Part shown: piece by piece, positions 8,321 through 16,553 of the stretch
How positions within the stretch are numbered: position 1 is the first letter of the stretch
Layout of the letters: every line of letters begins with the position of its first letter
From: Nocardiopsis sp. N85
GTDB taxonomy: Bacteria; Actinomycetota; Actinomycetes; Streptosporangiales; Streptosporangiaceae
Assembly: GCF_028882275.1 (NCBI RefSeq)
Contig: NZ_JARBUT010000019.1
Location: 1 to 64,000 of the forward strand
Direction: 5' to 3'
Length of the DNA: 64,000 nucleotides
Made by a program: the position numbers and the translations under genes
Notes under the pieces: generated by a model
Told to the model about the DNA's origin: nothing
Database searches by the model: none
The model's input: only the letters and a program-made list of their open reading frames with translations

Positions 8321-9526
8321 ATGAAGTCGACTCTCCCCCCGCCGGTCACCGGAGAAAGGAACGGGAGGCGCTCGGACGTACCTTTCTTCGATCAGTCGGA
8401 GACCTTTCGAAGACTATGGTCGGAGATCGAGGGAAATTGTGTCCGCGTCATGGACGACGGTAAATTCTCCCACGGCTCCATGGTCGCCGGGTTCGAGCGG
8501 GCACTGGAGCGTTACACCGGTGCCCGACACGTCGTCGGCGTCAATTCCGGGACCGACGCACTCGTCCTGCTCCTGCGCGCCGCCGGGCTGCGCCCCGGCG
8601 ACGAGGTGATCGTCCCGGCCTACACGTTCGTCGCCACCGCCACCGCCGTCGTGCACGCCGGCGGGGTCCCCGTCTTCGCCGACATCGAGGAGGGCGGGTA
8701 CGGCATCGACCCGGATTCGGTCGCGGCCGCCGTCACCGGGCGCACCCGCATGGTCATGCCCGTCCACCTCTTCGACCGGCTCGCCGACATGGAGGGCGTC
8801 GGTCGCGTCGCCCGCGCCCACGGGCTGACGGTGGTGGAGGACAGCGCCGAGGCCATCGGCATGCGCGCGAACGGCGTGCACGCCGGTCTGCTCGGCGTCG
8901 GCGGTGTGCTCTCCTTCTTCCCCGCCAAGACGCTGGGGGCGGTCGGTGACGCCGGGGCGCTGCTCACCGACGACGACGCCATCGCCGACACCGCGCGGAT
9001 GCTGCGCCACCACGGCCGCTCCGGACGCACCCTGGCGGCCTTCCCCGGTATCTCCAACCCGACGGTCGTCATTGGCGGCAACAGCAAGATGGACGACCTC
9101 CAGGCCGCCGTGCTGCTGGCCAAGCTCACCCGCCTCGACGCCGACATCGAACACCGCGCCGCGCTCTCACGCCGCTACGACGACCGGCTGCGCGACCTGC
9201 CCGGAGTCCGTGCCGTCCCCGGCGACACCGCCGCCCGCCCCGGCGAGGACCGGGTGGTCTACGTCCACCTCATCGAGGTGGACGACCGCGACGGCCTCGT
9301 CGCCCACCTGACGGCCGCCGGCATCGGCACCGAGGTCTACTACCCGCGCCCGCTGCACCTGCAACCGTGCTTCGCCCACCTGGGACATCGGTCGGGCGAC
9401 CTGCCCCGCGCCGAGGCGGTGTGCCGTTCGGCCGTGGCCCTGCCGCTGTACGCGGACCTGACCGAGGACCGGGTCGACCGGGTCTGCGACGAGATCGAAC
9501 GCTTCCTCACCGGGGGGTCCCGATGA
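8321..9526 (+). CDS. DegT/DnrJ/EryC1-family PLP aminotransferase (first copy)
   Basis: A 401-residue fold-type I aminotransferase of the sugar/cyclitol class. Typical DegT signatures are VPFFDQ near the start, GVNSGTDALVLLLRA (phosphate-cup Ser-Gly-Thr), DEVIVPAYTFVATA, VVEDSAEAIG and the PLP lysine K203 in FFPAKTLG. A C-terminal GTEVYYPRPLHLQPCF segment completes the fold. The family transfers an amino group, usually from Glu or Gln, to a keto sugar or ketocyclitol. About 19 residues precede the usual start point, and the ribosome binding site at ATG 8321 is weak. It heads a coupled run to 18954 and overlaps the next gene by 4 nt. Ketones from the Gfo/Idh enzymes are logical substrates. Confidence 0.92.
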   Translation: MKSTLPPPVTGERNGRRSDVPFFDQSETFRRLWSEIEGNCVRVMDDGKFSHGSMVAGFERALERYTGARHVVGVNSGTDALVLLLRAAGLRPGDEVIVPAYTFVATATAVVHAGGVPVFADIEEGGYGIDPDSVAAAVTGRTRMVMPVHLFDRLADMEGVGRVARAHGLTVVEDSAEAIGMRANGVHAGLLGVGGVLSFFPAKTLGAVGDAGALLTDDDAIADTARMLRHHGRSGRTLAAFPGISNPTVVIGGNSKMDDLQAAVLLAKLTRLDADIEHRAALSRRYDDRLRDLPGVRAVPGDTAARPGEDRVVYVHLIEVDDRDGLVAHLTAAGIGTEVYYPRPLHLQPCFAHLGHRSGDLPRAEAVCRSAVALPLYADLTEDRVDRVCDEIERFLTGGSR

Positions 9527-10677
9527 CCGTCACCGTCGAACGGACCATTCCGTTCTTCCCGCCCGACCTCTTCGAGACCGACCGCGAGGCCCTCCTGGCG
9601 ACGCTGTACGAGGTCGGCACCGACCCCGAACAGAAGTTCATCCTGGGCCGGCGCACCGCCCGGTTCGAGGACGCGCTGCGCGCCTCCCTGGGCTCCACCG
9701 ACGTCGTGGCCTGCTCCAGCGGGACCTCCGCGCTCACCCTGATCCTCGCCGCCGTGGACATCGGGCCCGGCGACGAGGTCGTCGTCCCCGCCTTCGGGTG
9801 CGCCCCGTTGGCGAGCACCGTCCTGTCCCGGGGAGCGGTCCCGGTGTTCGCCGACATCGACCCGGTGACACTGACCATGGACCCCGGGCACGCCGGGACG
9901 CTCGTCACCGACCGGACCCGGGCGCTGATGCCCGCGCACATGTTCTCCGTCATGGCCGACATGCCGCGCCTGCGCGACCTGGCCTCCCGAGCGGGGGTGC
10001 GGCTCATCGAGGACTCCGCGCTCGCCCAGGGCGGTTCTCTCGCGGGTCGTCCCGCCGGACGGTGGGGCGACGCCGGGGTGTACTCCTTCGTGCAGGTCAA
10101 GGTCTTCGGAATGCCGGGCGAGGGCGGTGTGGTCCTCACCGACGACGCCGAGCTCGCCGGGCGGGTGCGGATGCTCCGCAATCACGGCCAGGACGGCCGC
10201 AACCGCTTCCTGCACCACCACGTCGGCCACAACAGCCGCTTCGACGAGGTGATGGCCGCCTTCCAGTCGCACCGCCTGGCCGGCCTCCCCTCGCGCGTCG
10301 CCCGCCGCACGGAGATCTGCTCGTACTACTCCGAACGGTTCGCCGACCTGGCCGAGGCCGGTGTCGTCGCGCCCCCCGTGGGCGGGGACGGCCGGTTCCC
10401 CTACGTCTACACACTGCTGTGCGAGGACCGTGACGGGCTGCGCGACCACCTGGCCGCCGAGGGGATCGACACCCACGTCTACTACCCCAGGATCCTGCCC
10501 GAACAGCCCGCCTTCGCCCCGCACGCCGACCTCGACGGGTCCCGTCGGCCCTGGCCCCGGGCGCGGGAGGCGGCGCGCCGCAACATCTCCCTGCCCCTGT
10601 ACCCGCACCTGACCGACGCCCACGTCGAGCATGTGGCCGCCGCCGTCCGCGCGTTCGCCCACGGAAGGAAGCGATGA
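9523..10677 (+). CDS. DegT/DnrJ/EryC1-family PLP aminotransferase (second copy)
   Basis: The 384-residue protein starts at ATG 9523 within the preceding stop (ATGA). It shares the DegT architecture: PFFPPDLFE start, ACSSGTSALTLIL, DEVVVPAFGCAP, LIEDSALAQGG, the PLP lysine K193 in FVQVKVFG followed by GEGGVV, and HVYYPRILPEQPAF. Its resemblance to the first copy is only at family level. Two different aminotransferases suggest either two amination steps or a heterodimer. Heterodimeric DegT-like pairs are known, but nothing here proves one. It is translationally coupled to the UbiA gene. Confidence 0.92.
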   Translation: MTVTVERTIPFFPPDLFETDREALLATLYEVGTDPEQKFILGRRTARFEDALRASLGSTDVVACSSGTSALTLILAAVDIGPGDEVVVPAFGCAPLASTVLSRGAVPVFADIDPVTLTMDPGHAGTLVTDRTRALMPAHMFSVMADMPRLRDLASRAGVRLIEDSALAQGGSLAGRPAGRWGDAGVYSFVQVKVFGMPGEGGVVLTDDAELAGRVRMLRNHGQDGRNRFLHHHVGHNSRFDEVMAAFQSHRLAGLPSRVARRTEICSYYSERFADLAEAGVVAPPVGGDGRFPYVYTLLCEDRDGLRDHLAAEGIDTHVYYPRILPEQPAFAPHADLDGSRRPWPRAREAARRNISLPLYPHLTDAHVEHVAAAVRAFAHGRKR

Positions 10678-11966
10678 CCGACCACACGACCGCGCCGCCC
10701 GCGCCCGAGGCCCCGCCCGTCCCGGAGGCCCCGACGACCCCGACGACTCCGATGGCCCTGCCCGACCCGGTGGCACCGCTGGCTTCGGAGGCCCCGACCG
10801 CCCCGGCCCCGGGCACTCCGGTGGCTTCACCCGACCCGATGGGTGCGCCCGTTCCGGAGGGGTCGCCCGTCTCGGGGGCCCCGGTGGCCCCGGTGGGCCC
10901 ATCGGTCTCGGAGACCCCGCCCGACTCGCTGGACCCGGCCGCCTCGATGGGGTCGCCCGCTTCGGGGGCCCCGCTGGTCCCGATGGGCCCGCCGGTCTCG
11001 GAGACCCCGCCCGCCCCGCCGGTCCCGGCCGCTCCACGGCGTCCCACCGTGGGCACCTACGCCCGGCTGGCCAAACTCGACATCGTCGACTACTACATCG
11101 GCCTGCCGCTGGTGTTCGCCATGTCGCTGCCCCTGTTGGGGGCGCGCGTCGACACGGTCGGTCTCCTCCTGCTGATCCTGGTCGCCGAGATCGCGGTGGT
11201 GGCCGCCATGGTCTCCTTCGACGACGTCACCGGCTACCGGGACGGCTCCGACGCCGCCAACTACGGCTCCGACGCCGCGCGCCGCCGACTGGCCCGCAAA
11301 CCCCTGGTCGCCGGGACCCTCACCGAACCCCAGGCGCTGCGCTTCGGACGGGCGGCGACCGTCGCGAGCGTGGTGCTGTGGACCCTGGTCGTGGCGCTGG
11401 CCCCGCACCGGCCGCTGTGGGCCGTCGTCGGTGCCGCGCTGTGCCTGGTCGCGTCGGTCCAGTACTCCTGGGGGCTGAAGATCAGCTACCGGGGTTTCCA
11501 GGAGATCTTCCTCATCGGCCTGGGCGTGGGCTGGGTCCTGGTGCCCTACGGGCTGCTCGTCGGGCACATCGACGGGTTCGTCATCGTCCAGGCGCTGATC
11601 TTCGGGGGCGGCCCGATGATCTTCGGCCTGTACTCCAACACCAACGACGCCGACGGCGACCGGTCCGCCGGACGGATCACCGTCGCCGCGCAGGTCTCAC
11701 CGCGCGTCAACATGGTCTTCATCATCGCGCTCACCGTCGCGGAGACGCTGCTGGTCACCGGCTCCCACCTGCTCGGCATCGCCCCGTGGTGGTTCCCCCT
11801 GGCCCTGCTGCCCGTCATCGGGCTGAGGGTGGCCCAGCTCTTCATCGGGTTCGTCCTCGGCGACATCCTGCGCGCACGCCGCCTGGCCATCCACACCCAC
11901 CGGGCCACGGTCGTGCTGCTCATCGGCGCCAACCTGGTCGCCCCGTTCCTCCCGGAGGCGCTGTGA
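10674..11966 (+). CDS. UbiA-superfamily membrane prenyltransferase with Pro/Ala-rich N-terminal extension
   Basis: From about residue 122 the 430-residue protein is a polytopic membrane protein with eight or nine hydrophobic helices. It has the two Asp-rich motifs of UbiA prenyltransferases: SFDDVTGYRDGSD around D183/D184, and NTNDADGDRSAGR around D325-D329, which bind the Mg-diphosphate of an isoprenyl donor. It should transfer a prenyl group to an acceptor at the membrane; some UbiA relatives are terpene cyclases. The first 120 residues are low complexity (Pro, Ala, Val, Ser, Glu, Thr) with degenerate repeats such as PVSETPP, which is unusual for this family. It starts by ATGA overlap and is coupled to the FAD enzyme downstream. 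Confidence 0.9.
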   Translation: MTDHTTAPPAPEAPPVPEAPTTPTTPMALPDPVAPLASEAPTAPAPGTPVASPDPMGAPVPEGSPVSGAPVAPVGPSVSETPPDSLDPAASMGSPASGAPLVPMGPPVSETPPAPPVPAAPRRPTVGTYARLAKLDIVDYYIGLPLVFAMSLPLLGARVDTVGLLLLILVAEIAVVAAMVSFDDVTGYRDGSDAANYGSDAARRRLARKPLVAGTLTEPQALRFGRAATVASVVLWTLVVALAPHRPLWAVVGAALCLVASVQYSWGLKISYRGFQEIFLIGLGVGWVLVPYGLLVGHIDGFVIVQALIFGGGPMIFGLYSNTNDADGDRSAGRITVAAQVSPRVNMVFIIALTVAETLLVTGSHLLGIAPWWFPLALLPVIGLRVAQLFIGFVLGDILRARRLAIHTHRATVVLLIGANLVAPFLPEAL

Positions 11967-13312
11967 GCACGTCGATCGACGTGGCGGTGGTGGGCGCCGG
12001 CCCCGCCGGACTGGCCACGGCGCACCTGCTGGCCGCCGCCGGACACACGGTCCGGGTCCTGGAGTCCGCCGACGCCGTGGGCGGCCGGACGCGCACCCTG
12101 CGCACCGACGGCCACCTCATCGACACCGGCGCCGAGATGATCCCCTCGGCCGACGCCTACCCGGCGACCTGGCGGCTCATCCGCGCCATGGGACTGGACA
12201 CCGACCCCGAGGCGATCCCCCGGGTGCGCGACGCCCTGTCGGTGTGGTGCGGCGGACGGTCCCGCCGCCACGCCGGCCGCCCCCTGGGCCTGCTCACCGG
12301 AATGGGACTGTCACCGCGCGCCCGCCTCGACCTGATGCGTCTGCGACTGCGCCTGGAGCGGGCCGGACTGGACCCCGAGCACCCCGAGAAGGCCGTGTTG
12401 GGGGAGTCGACCGTCGCCGACCTCCTGCGTCCCCACCACCCGCAGCTGCGCGAACGCCTCCTGGGCCCGCTGGCCGCCGGGTTCTTCGGTTGGTCCCTGG
12501 ACCGGGCGGCCGCCGCCCCCTTCGCCGCCCACCTCGTCGCCTCCGGCAGCACCGCGACCTGGCGCACCTACCGGGACGGGATGGACACCCTCGCCCGGAC
12601 CCTGGCCGACCGGCTCGACGTGCGCACCGGCCACCCGGTCACCGGGGTCGTCCCCGGCCCGGACGGGGTGCGCCTGGACTCGCCCGAGGGCGCGCTCACC
12701 GCCCGGGCGGCCGTCCTGGCCGTACCCGCCCCCGTCGCCGCCCGTCTCCACCCCGGGGCGCCGGAGGCGGAACGCGCGTACCTGGCGGCCTGCGGGTACG
12801 CGCCGATGCTCCGACTGTCCCTGATGCTGGACGCGCCGCTGTCCCCGCGCGGCGCGCGCCGGGGCTTCGCCGTCCTGGTCCCCGGCGACCCCCTGCTCGG
12901 CGTGGTCACCCTCGACCACGCCAAACACCCCGGCCGGGCACCGCGCGGGCGCGGCCTGGTCTCCCTGATCGCCGCACCCACCGGGGTGGGGGAACTGCTC
13001 GACGCCCCCGACGACGAGGTCGTCCGCGGGCTCGTCGAGCGGGCCGAACACGTCCTGCCCGGCGTGGGCGCGCGCGTGCGCGGGTCGGTCGTGCACCGCT
13101 TCCGGCACGGTCTGCCCCTGCCCGAGCCCCGAGCACTGGCCGCCCGCCCCGCCTTCGTCGCCCGCCCCCCGGCGGCCGTCGACTACGCCGGGGACTGGAT
13201 CTCGCTGCGCCCGTGCAGCGAGGGGGCGGTGGCATCGGCGTTCACCGCCGCCGAACGTACCTCGGCCTTCCTCGCCGCGACCCGCGAACCGACCCTGATC
13301 GAGGCCTCGTGA
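11963..13312 (+). CDS. FAD-dependent amine-oxidase/protoporphyrinogen-oxidase/desaturase-like enzyme
   Basis: A GTG at 11963 overlaps the UbiA stop. The 449-residue protein begins with the ADP-binding beta-alpha-beta unit VAVVGAGPAGLATAHLL, followed by the second family signature VGGRTRTLRTDGHLIDTGAEMI. The C-terminus has a DYAGDWISLRPCSEGAVASAF segment corresponding to the FAD-closing motif. This superfamily covers PPOX/HemY, phytoene desaturases and monoamine oxidases. Next to a prenyltransferase, a desaturation or oxidation of a prenylated intermediate is plausible. A haem-pathway role is unlikely because no other haem gene is present. The end overlaps the next start. Confidence 0.87.
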   Translation: MSTSIDVAVVGAGPAGLATAHLLAAAGHTVRVLESADAVGGRTRTLRTDGHLIDTGAEMIPSADAYPATWRLIRAMGLDTDPEAIPRVRDALSVWCGGRSRRHAGRPLGLLTGMGLSPRARLDLMRLRLRLERAGLDPEHPEKAVLGESTVADLLRPHHPQLRERLLGPLAAGFFGWSLDRAAAAPFAAHLVASGSTATWRTYRDGMDTLARTLADRLDVRTGHPVTGVVPGPDGVRLDSPEGALTARAAVLAVPAPVAARLHPGAPEAERAYLAACGYAPMLRLSLMLDAPLSPRGARRGFAVLVPGDPLLGVVTLDHAKHPGRAPRGRGLVSLIAAPTGVGELLDAPDDEVVRGLVERAEHVLPGVGARVRGSVVHRFRHGLPLPEPRALAARPAFVARPPAAVDYAGDWISLRPCSEGAVASAFTAAERTSAFLAATREPTLIEAS

Positions 13313-14916
13313 CACCGCTGAACAAGCCCATCCACCTGGGCACCCTCTTCGACGACATGGCCGCGCGCGGGTCCACCACCGCCGTACGGCTGAGCCGGCC
13401 CCTGGACATCGCCCCGGAGGCGGGCGTCGAACTCGACGTGCCGGCCGTGTCCTCCCTGGTGCGCCGGGCCGCCGGGTGGTTCGCCGAGGCGGGGGTGCGG
13501 TCGGGCGACCGCGTCGCCATCGTCAAGCGCAACCACTGGGACTACGTGCTGCTCTCCTGCGCCGCCGCGCGCCTGGGCGCCGTGCCCGCGTCGCTGTCGG
13601 CGCACCTGGCGCCGCGCACCCTGGAGACCCTGCTGCGACGGTTGGACCCGGCGCTGCTGGTCACCGACACCGCCCTGCTCCGAGGCGCGCGGGACGCCGG
13701 CCACGACCCCTCGACCCACGCCGCCCGGACCCTGGTCGTGGACGGGATCGTCGAGGGCGCGCTCTCCCTCGGCGACGTGCGCGGCGGCACCGCGCCCCCG
13801 CCGCGCCGTCCGCACCTGGACGCCCCGTTGGCGATCATGCACACCTCCGGGACCACCGGTGTCCCGAAACTGGTCGTGCACTCCACCCGCACCATCATGC
13901 GCCGGCTGGCCGGGTTCGAATCGCACCGGTGGCCGATCCTGGGCAGCCGCCGCGACGACACCGTCGCCTCCTCGATCTCCTTCGCCCACGGCCGGGCCCT
14001 GGCCTGGACCGCGGGGGTGCTGTGGCTGTTCCCCGAGGCGATCTCGGTGATCACCTCACCGGACTGGGACGAGGCCGGACCCGCGCTGCGCCTGCACCGC
14101 CCCACCACCCTGGAGGCCCAGCCCTCCACCCTGGTGCGCTGGCAGCGGCACCTCGACGAGCGGGGGGAGGGACTGCGGCGGGTGCGCCTGTTCGTCAGCA
14201 CCTTCGACGCCGTGCACCCCTCCACCGTCCGCGCGTTCCTCAACGCCAGCGAGCGGCGCGCCCCGGTGTGGATGCAGGGGTGGGGCCAGAGCGAGACGGG
14301 GCCGCTGACCTTCCGTTTCTTCACCCGCCGATCGCTGTCCCAACGACAGGGGCCCGGACCCACCACCCGCGATCTGGGGCGCCCGATCCCGGGTCGGACC
14401 CGGCTGCGCGCCGTCGACCCCGCGACCCTGCTCCCCGTCCCGCCGGGCACGCCCGGCCTGCTGTTCTGTCGCACCGACGCCCTGTGCCCGGGCTACGTCG
14501 GCGAAGAGGGACGCTGGCGGGACAAGCTCGTCGGCCAGTGGTGGAGCACCGGCGACATCGGTTCCATCGACCGCACCGGCGCGGTCCGGCTGGTGGACCG
14601 GGAGGTGGACGCCCTGGCCGAGGGCGGCTGCCTGGAGATCGAGGACGTCGTGGACGAACGCCTGCCCCGGGTGCTGGAGTGCGTCGTGCTGGGGGTCGCC
14701 GACGGGCCGCCCGTCCCGGTCGTGGCCACCGAGGACGGCACCCTGGACCCGGGGGTGTGGAAGGAGGCCGTGGTCGACCTGCCGACGATGGCCGACCCCG
14801 TGGTCCTCACCTGGGACGACCTGCCGCGCACCGGCACCGGCAAGGTCCGGCGCGCCGCGCTGCGCGAGGCTCTGGGACTGCCCTCCCACACCCGTGCGAC
14901 GGGACGGTGGACGTGA
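13309..14916 (+). CDS. ANL-superfamily acyl/aryl-AMP ligase (first copy)
   Basis: Started at GTG 13309, overlapping the stop of the FAD enzyme, this 535-residue protein has the adenylate-forming motifs: MHTSGTTGVPKLVVHS (P-loop, residues 177-192, with K187), GWGQSETGPLTF (A5), WWSTGDIGSID (A7/A8 region) and the catalytic-lysine tail RTGTGKVRRAAL. It activates a carboxylate as acyl-AMP and probably passes it to CoA, since no carrier-protein gene is visible nearby and a CoA-transferase-like gene follows. Its substrate is not predictable from the sequence. It is coupled in tandem to the CaiB-type gene. Confidence 0.9.
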   Translation: MTPLNKPIHLGTLFDDMAARGSTTAVRLSRPLDIAPEAGVELDVPAVSSLVRRAAGWFAEAGVRSGDRVAIVKRNHWDYVLLSCAAARLGAVPASLSAHLAPRTLETLLRRLDPALLVTDTALLRGARDAGHDPSTHAARTLVVDGIVEGALSLGDVRGGTAPPPRRPHLDAPLAIMHTSGTTGVPKLVVHSTRTIMRRLAGFESHRWPILGSRRDDTVASSISFAHGRALAWTAGVLWLFPEAISVITSPDWDEAGPALRLHRPTTLEAQPSTLVRWQRHLDERGEGLRRVRLFVSTFDAVHPSTVRAFLNASERRAPVWMQGWGQSETGPLTFRFFTRRSLSQRQGPGPTTRDLGRPIPGRTRLRAVDPATLLPVPPGTPGLLFCRTDALCPGYVGEEGRWRDKLVGQWWSTGDIGSIDRTGAVRLVDREVDALAEGGCLEIEDVVDERLPRVLECVVLGVADGPPVPVVATEDGTLDPGVWKEAVVDLPTMADPVVLTWDDLPRTGTGKVRRAALREALGLPSHTRATGRWT

Positions 14917-16553
14917 CCGCGACGGCGGTCACCGCCGCCCCGTTGGCGGGGACCGCCGTGCGGGCCGTGGGCGACACGGTGCCGGTACGGGTCGCGGTGT
15001 CCCGGTTGCGGGCGCTGGGCTGCGCGGTCGAGCGGGTGGACGGGGCGCCCCCGGCGACCGCGTCCGCCGGGCGGATCGACCTGCTCGGGACCGGAGGGGC
15101 GACCTCCGGGTGCGACGTCGCGTGGTCCACCCCCGACGTCCCCCTGACCGATGAGCGCGACGTCCAGGCGGCGTGCGGACTGGCGCACCTGCACGGCCGG
15201 GCCCGGGGCGGCCCCCGGTTCCTGCCGGTCGACTACGCGTCGGTGTGCGCCGGGGTGCTGACGGCCCAGGCGGTGACGGCGGCGGCGCTGGTCCTGGAAC
15301 GCGGGGGGCCCGCGCTGCGCGGATCGGTGTCGGTGGCCGGGGCTGCGTTGCTCGCGGTCGCCCCCTACGTCGCCGAGGCCACCGCCACCCGGGGGAGGGC
15401 CTTCCTCCCGGAGACGGGCGAACCGCCGCCCTTCCGTTCCGCCGACGGGATCCGCTTCGAGATCGAGACCCTCGACCCCGAGTCGTGGCTGCGGTTCTGG
15501 CGGACGCTGGACGCCCCCCGGGACGCGATCGCCACGGGGTGGGCGCCGTTCCAGCGCCGGTTCGCCACGGCGATGTGCCCGCTGCCCGCCGCGCTGTTCG
15601 CCACCCTCGCGTCCCTGCCGTTCGAGGTCGTGCGCGACACCGCCCGGGAGTGCGGTGTGGGCGCGGTCCCCCTGCGCCCGATGGCCGAGGTCACCGACGA
15701 CGGGTCGGCGTCGACGTGGCGACCGCACGCCGTCGACGTGCCGCCCGCACCGGCCCTGCCGGCGTGGTCGCCCACGGGACCGCTGGCCGGACTGCGGGTG
15801 GTGGAGGCCACCAACCGGGTCCAAGGGCCGCTGGCCGGACTCCTGCTGACCCTGCTGGGCGCCGACACGGTGCGCGTCGAACCGCCGGGCGGAGACCCCA
15901 TGCGCGGTGTCCCGCCCCTGGCCGGTGGGCTCTCGGCCCGCTTCGCCGCGTTCAACCGGGGCAAGGACGCGGCCGAGTGCGACCTCAAGAGCGCCGGGGG
16001 CCGTCGCGCGGCGGTCGACCTGGCGGTCGACGGGCACGTGCTGCTCTACAACTGGCCGCCCGGCCGGGCCGAACGGTTCGGCCTGGGCGCCGAGGACCTC
16101 GCCGCCCGCGCCCCGGGGCTGGTGCGCGTCCACGCCGACGGGTGGGCCGGCGGCGAACCCGACCCCGGGACCCCGGCCACCGACTTCCTGGTCCAGGCCC
16201 ACGGCGGGATCGCCGACCTGCTGTCCGACGGCGCGGACCCCGCCCCGTCCCTGGTCACCCTCACCGACGTCCTCGGCGGAATGATCGCCGCCGAGGCCGC
16301 CCTGGCCGGTCTGCTGACGCGCGCCCGCGCGGGCGTCGGCGCGAGCGCCCGGACCTCGCTGGTCGACGCCGCCCGCCTGCTGCGCCTGGCCGGACGCGGG
16401 ACCGCCCACCGACCCCGGGCCGGCACACCCCCGGTCGCGGATCCGGTGTCGGTGGCCGAGGCCTTCCCGGCGGCCTTCACGACGGTCCACGGGGTCGCCC
16501 TGCCCCGCGCCCCGTGGACGTTCACCACACTGGAAGGGGAGGGCGCCCGATGA
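14913..16553 (+). CDS. CaiB/BaiF-family (class III) CoA-transferase-like protein
   Basis: The 546-residue protein starts at GTG 14913 with a GTGA overlap. From about residue 285 it has class III CoA-transferase signatures: GPLAGLRVVEATNRVQGPLAG, LLGADTVRVEPPGGDPMR, AAFNRGKDAAECDLKS and VLLYNWPPGRAERFGL. The first 280 residues look like a degenerate second copy of the fold, which would make this a fused two-lobed form. The usual catalytic Asp could not be assigned with confidence. Class III enzymes move CoA between carboxylic acids. Sandwiched between two AMP ligases, it suggests that a CoA thioester is made and exchanged or handled in this pathway. Confidence 0.82.
   Translation: MTATAVTAAPLAGTAVRAVGDTVPVRVAVSRLRALGCAVERVDGAPPATASAGRIDLLGTGGATSGCDVAWSTPDVPLTDERDVQAACGLAHLHGRARGGPRFLPVDYASVCAGVLTAQAVTAAALVLERGGPALRGSVSVAGAALLAVAPYVAEATATRGRAFLPETGEPPPFRSADGIRFEIETLDPESWLRFWRTLDAPRDAIATGWAPFQRRFATAMCPLPAALFATLASLPFEVVRDTARECGVGAVPLRPMAEVTDDGSASTWRPHAVDVPPAPALPAWSPTGPLAGLRVVEATNRVQGPLAGLLLTLLGADTVRVEPPGGDPMRGVPPLAGGLSARFAAFNRGKDAAECDLKSAGGRRAAVDLAVDGHVLLYNWPPGRAERFGLGAEDLAARAPGLVRVHADGWAGGEPDPGTPATDFLVQAHGGIADLLSDGADPAPSLVTLTDVLGGMIAAEAALAGLLTRARAGVGASARTSLVDAARLLRLAGRGTAHRPRAGTPPVADPVSVAEAFPAAFTTVHGVALPRAPWTFTTLEGEGAR

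Noticed and set aside
11963..13312. Haem-pathway protoporphyrinogen oxidase
   Set aside because: The fold fits, but no haem gene is nearby and the gene is coupled to a prenyltransferase and ligases, so a pathway-specific oxidase is more likely.
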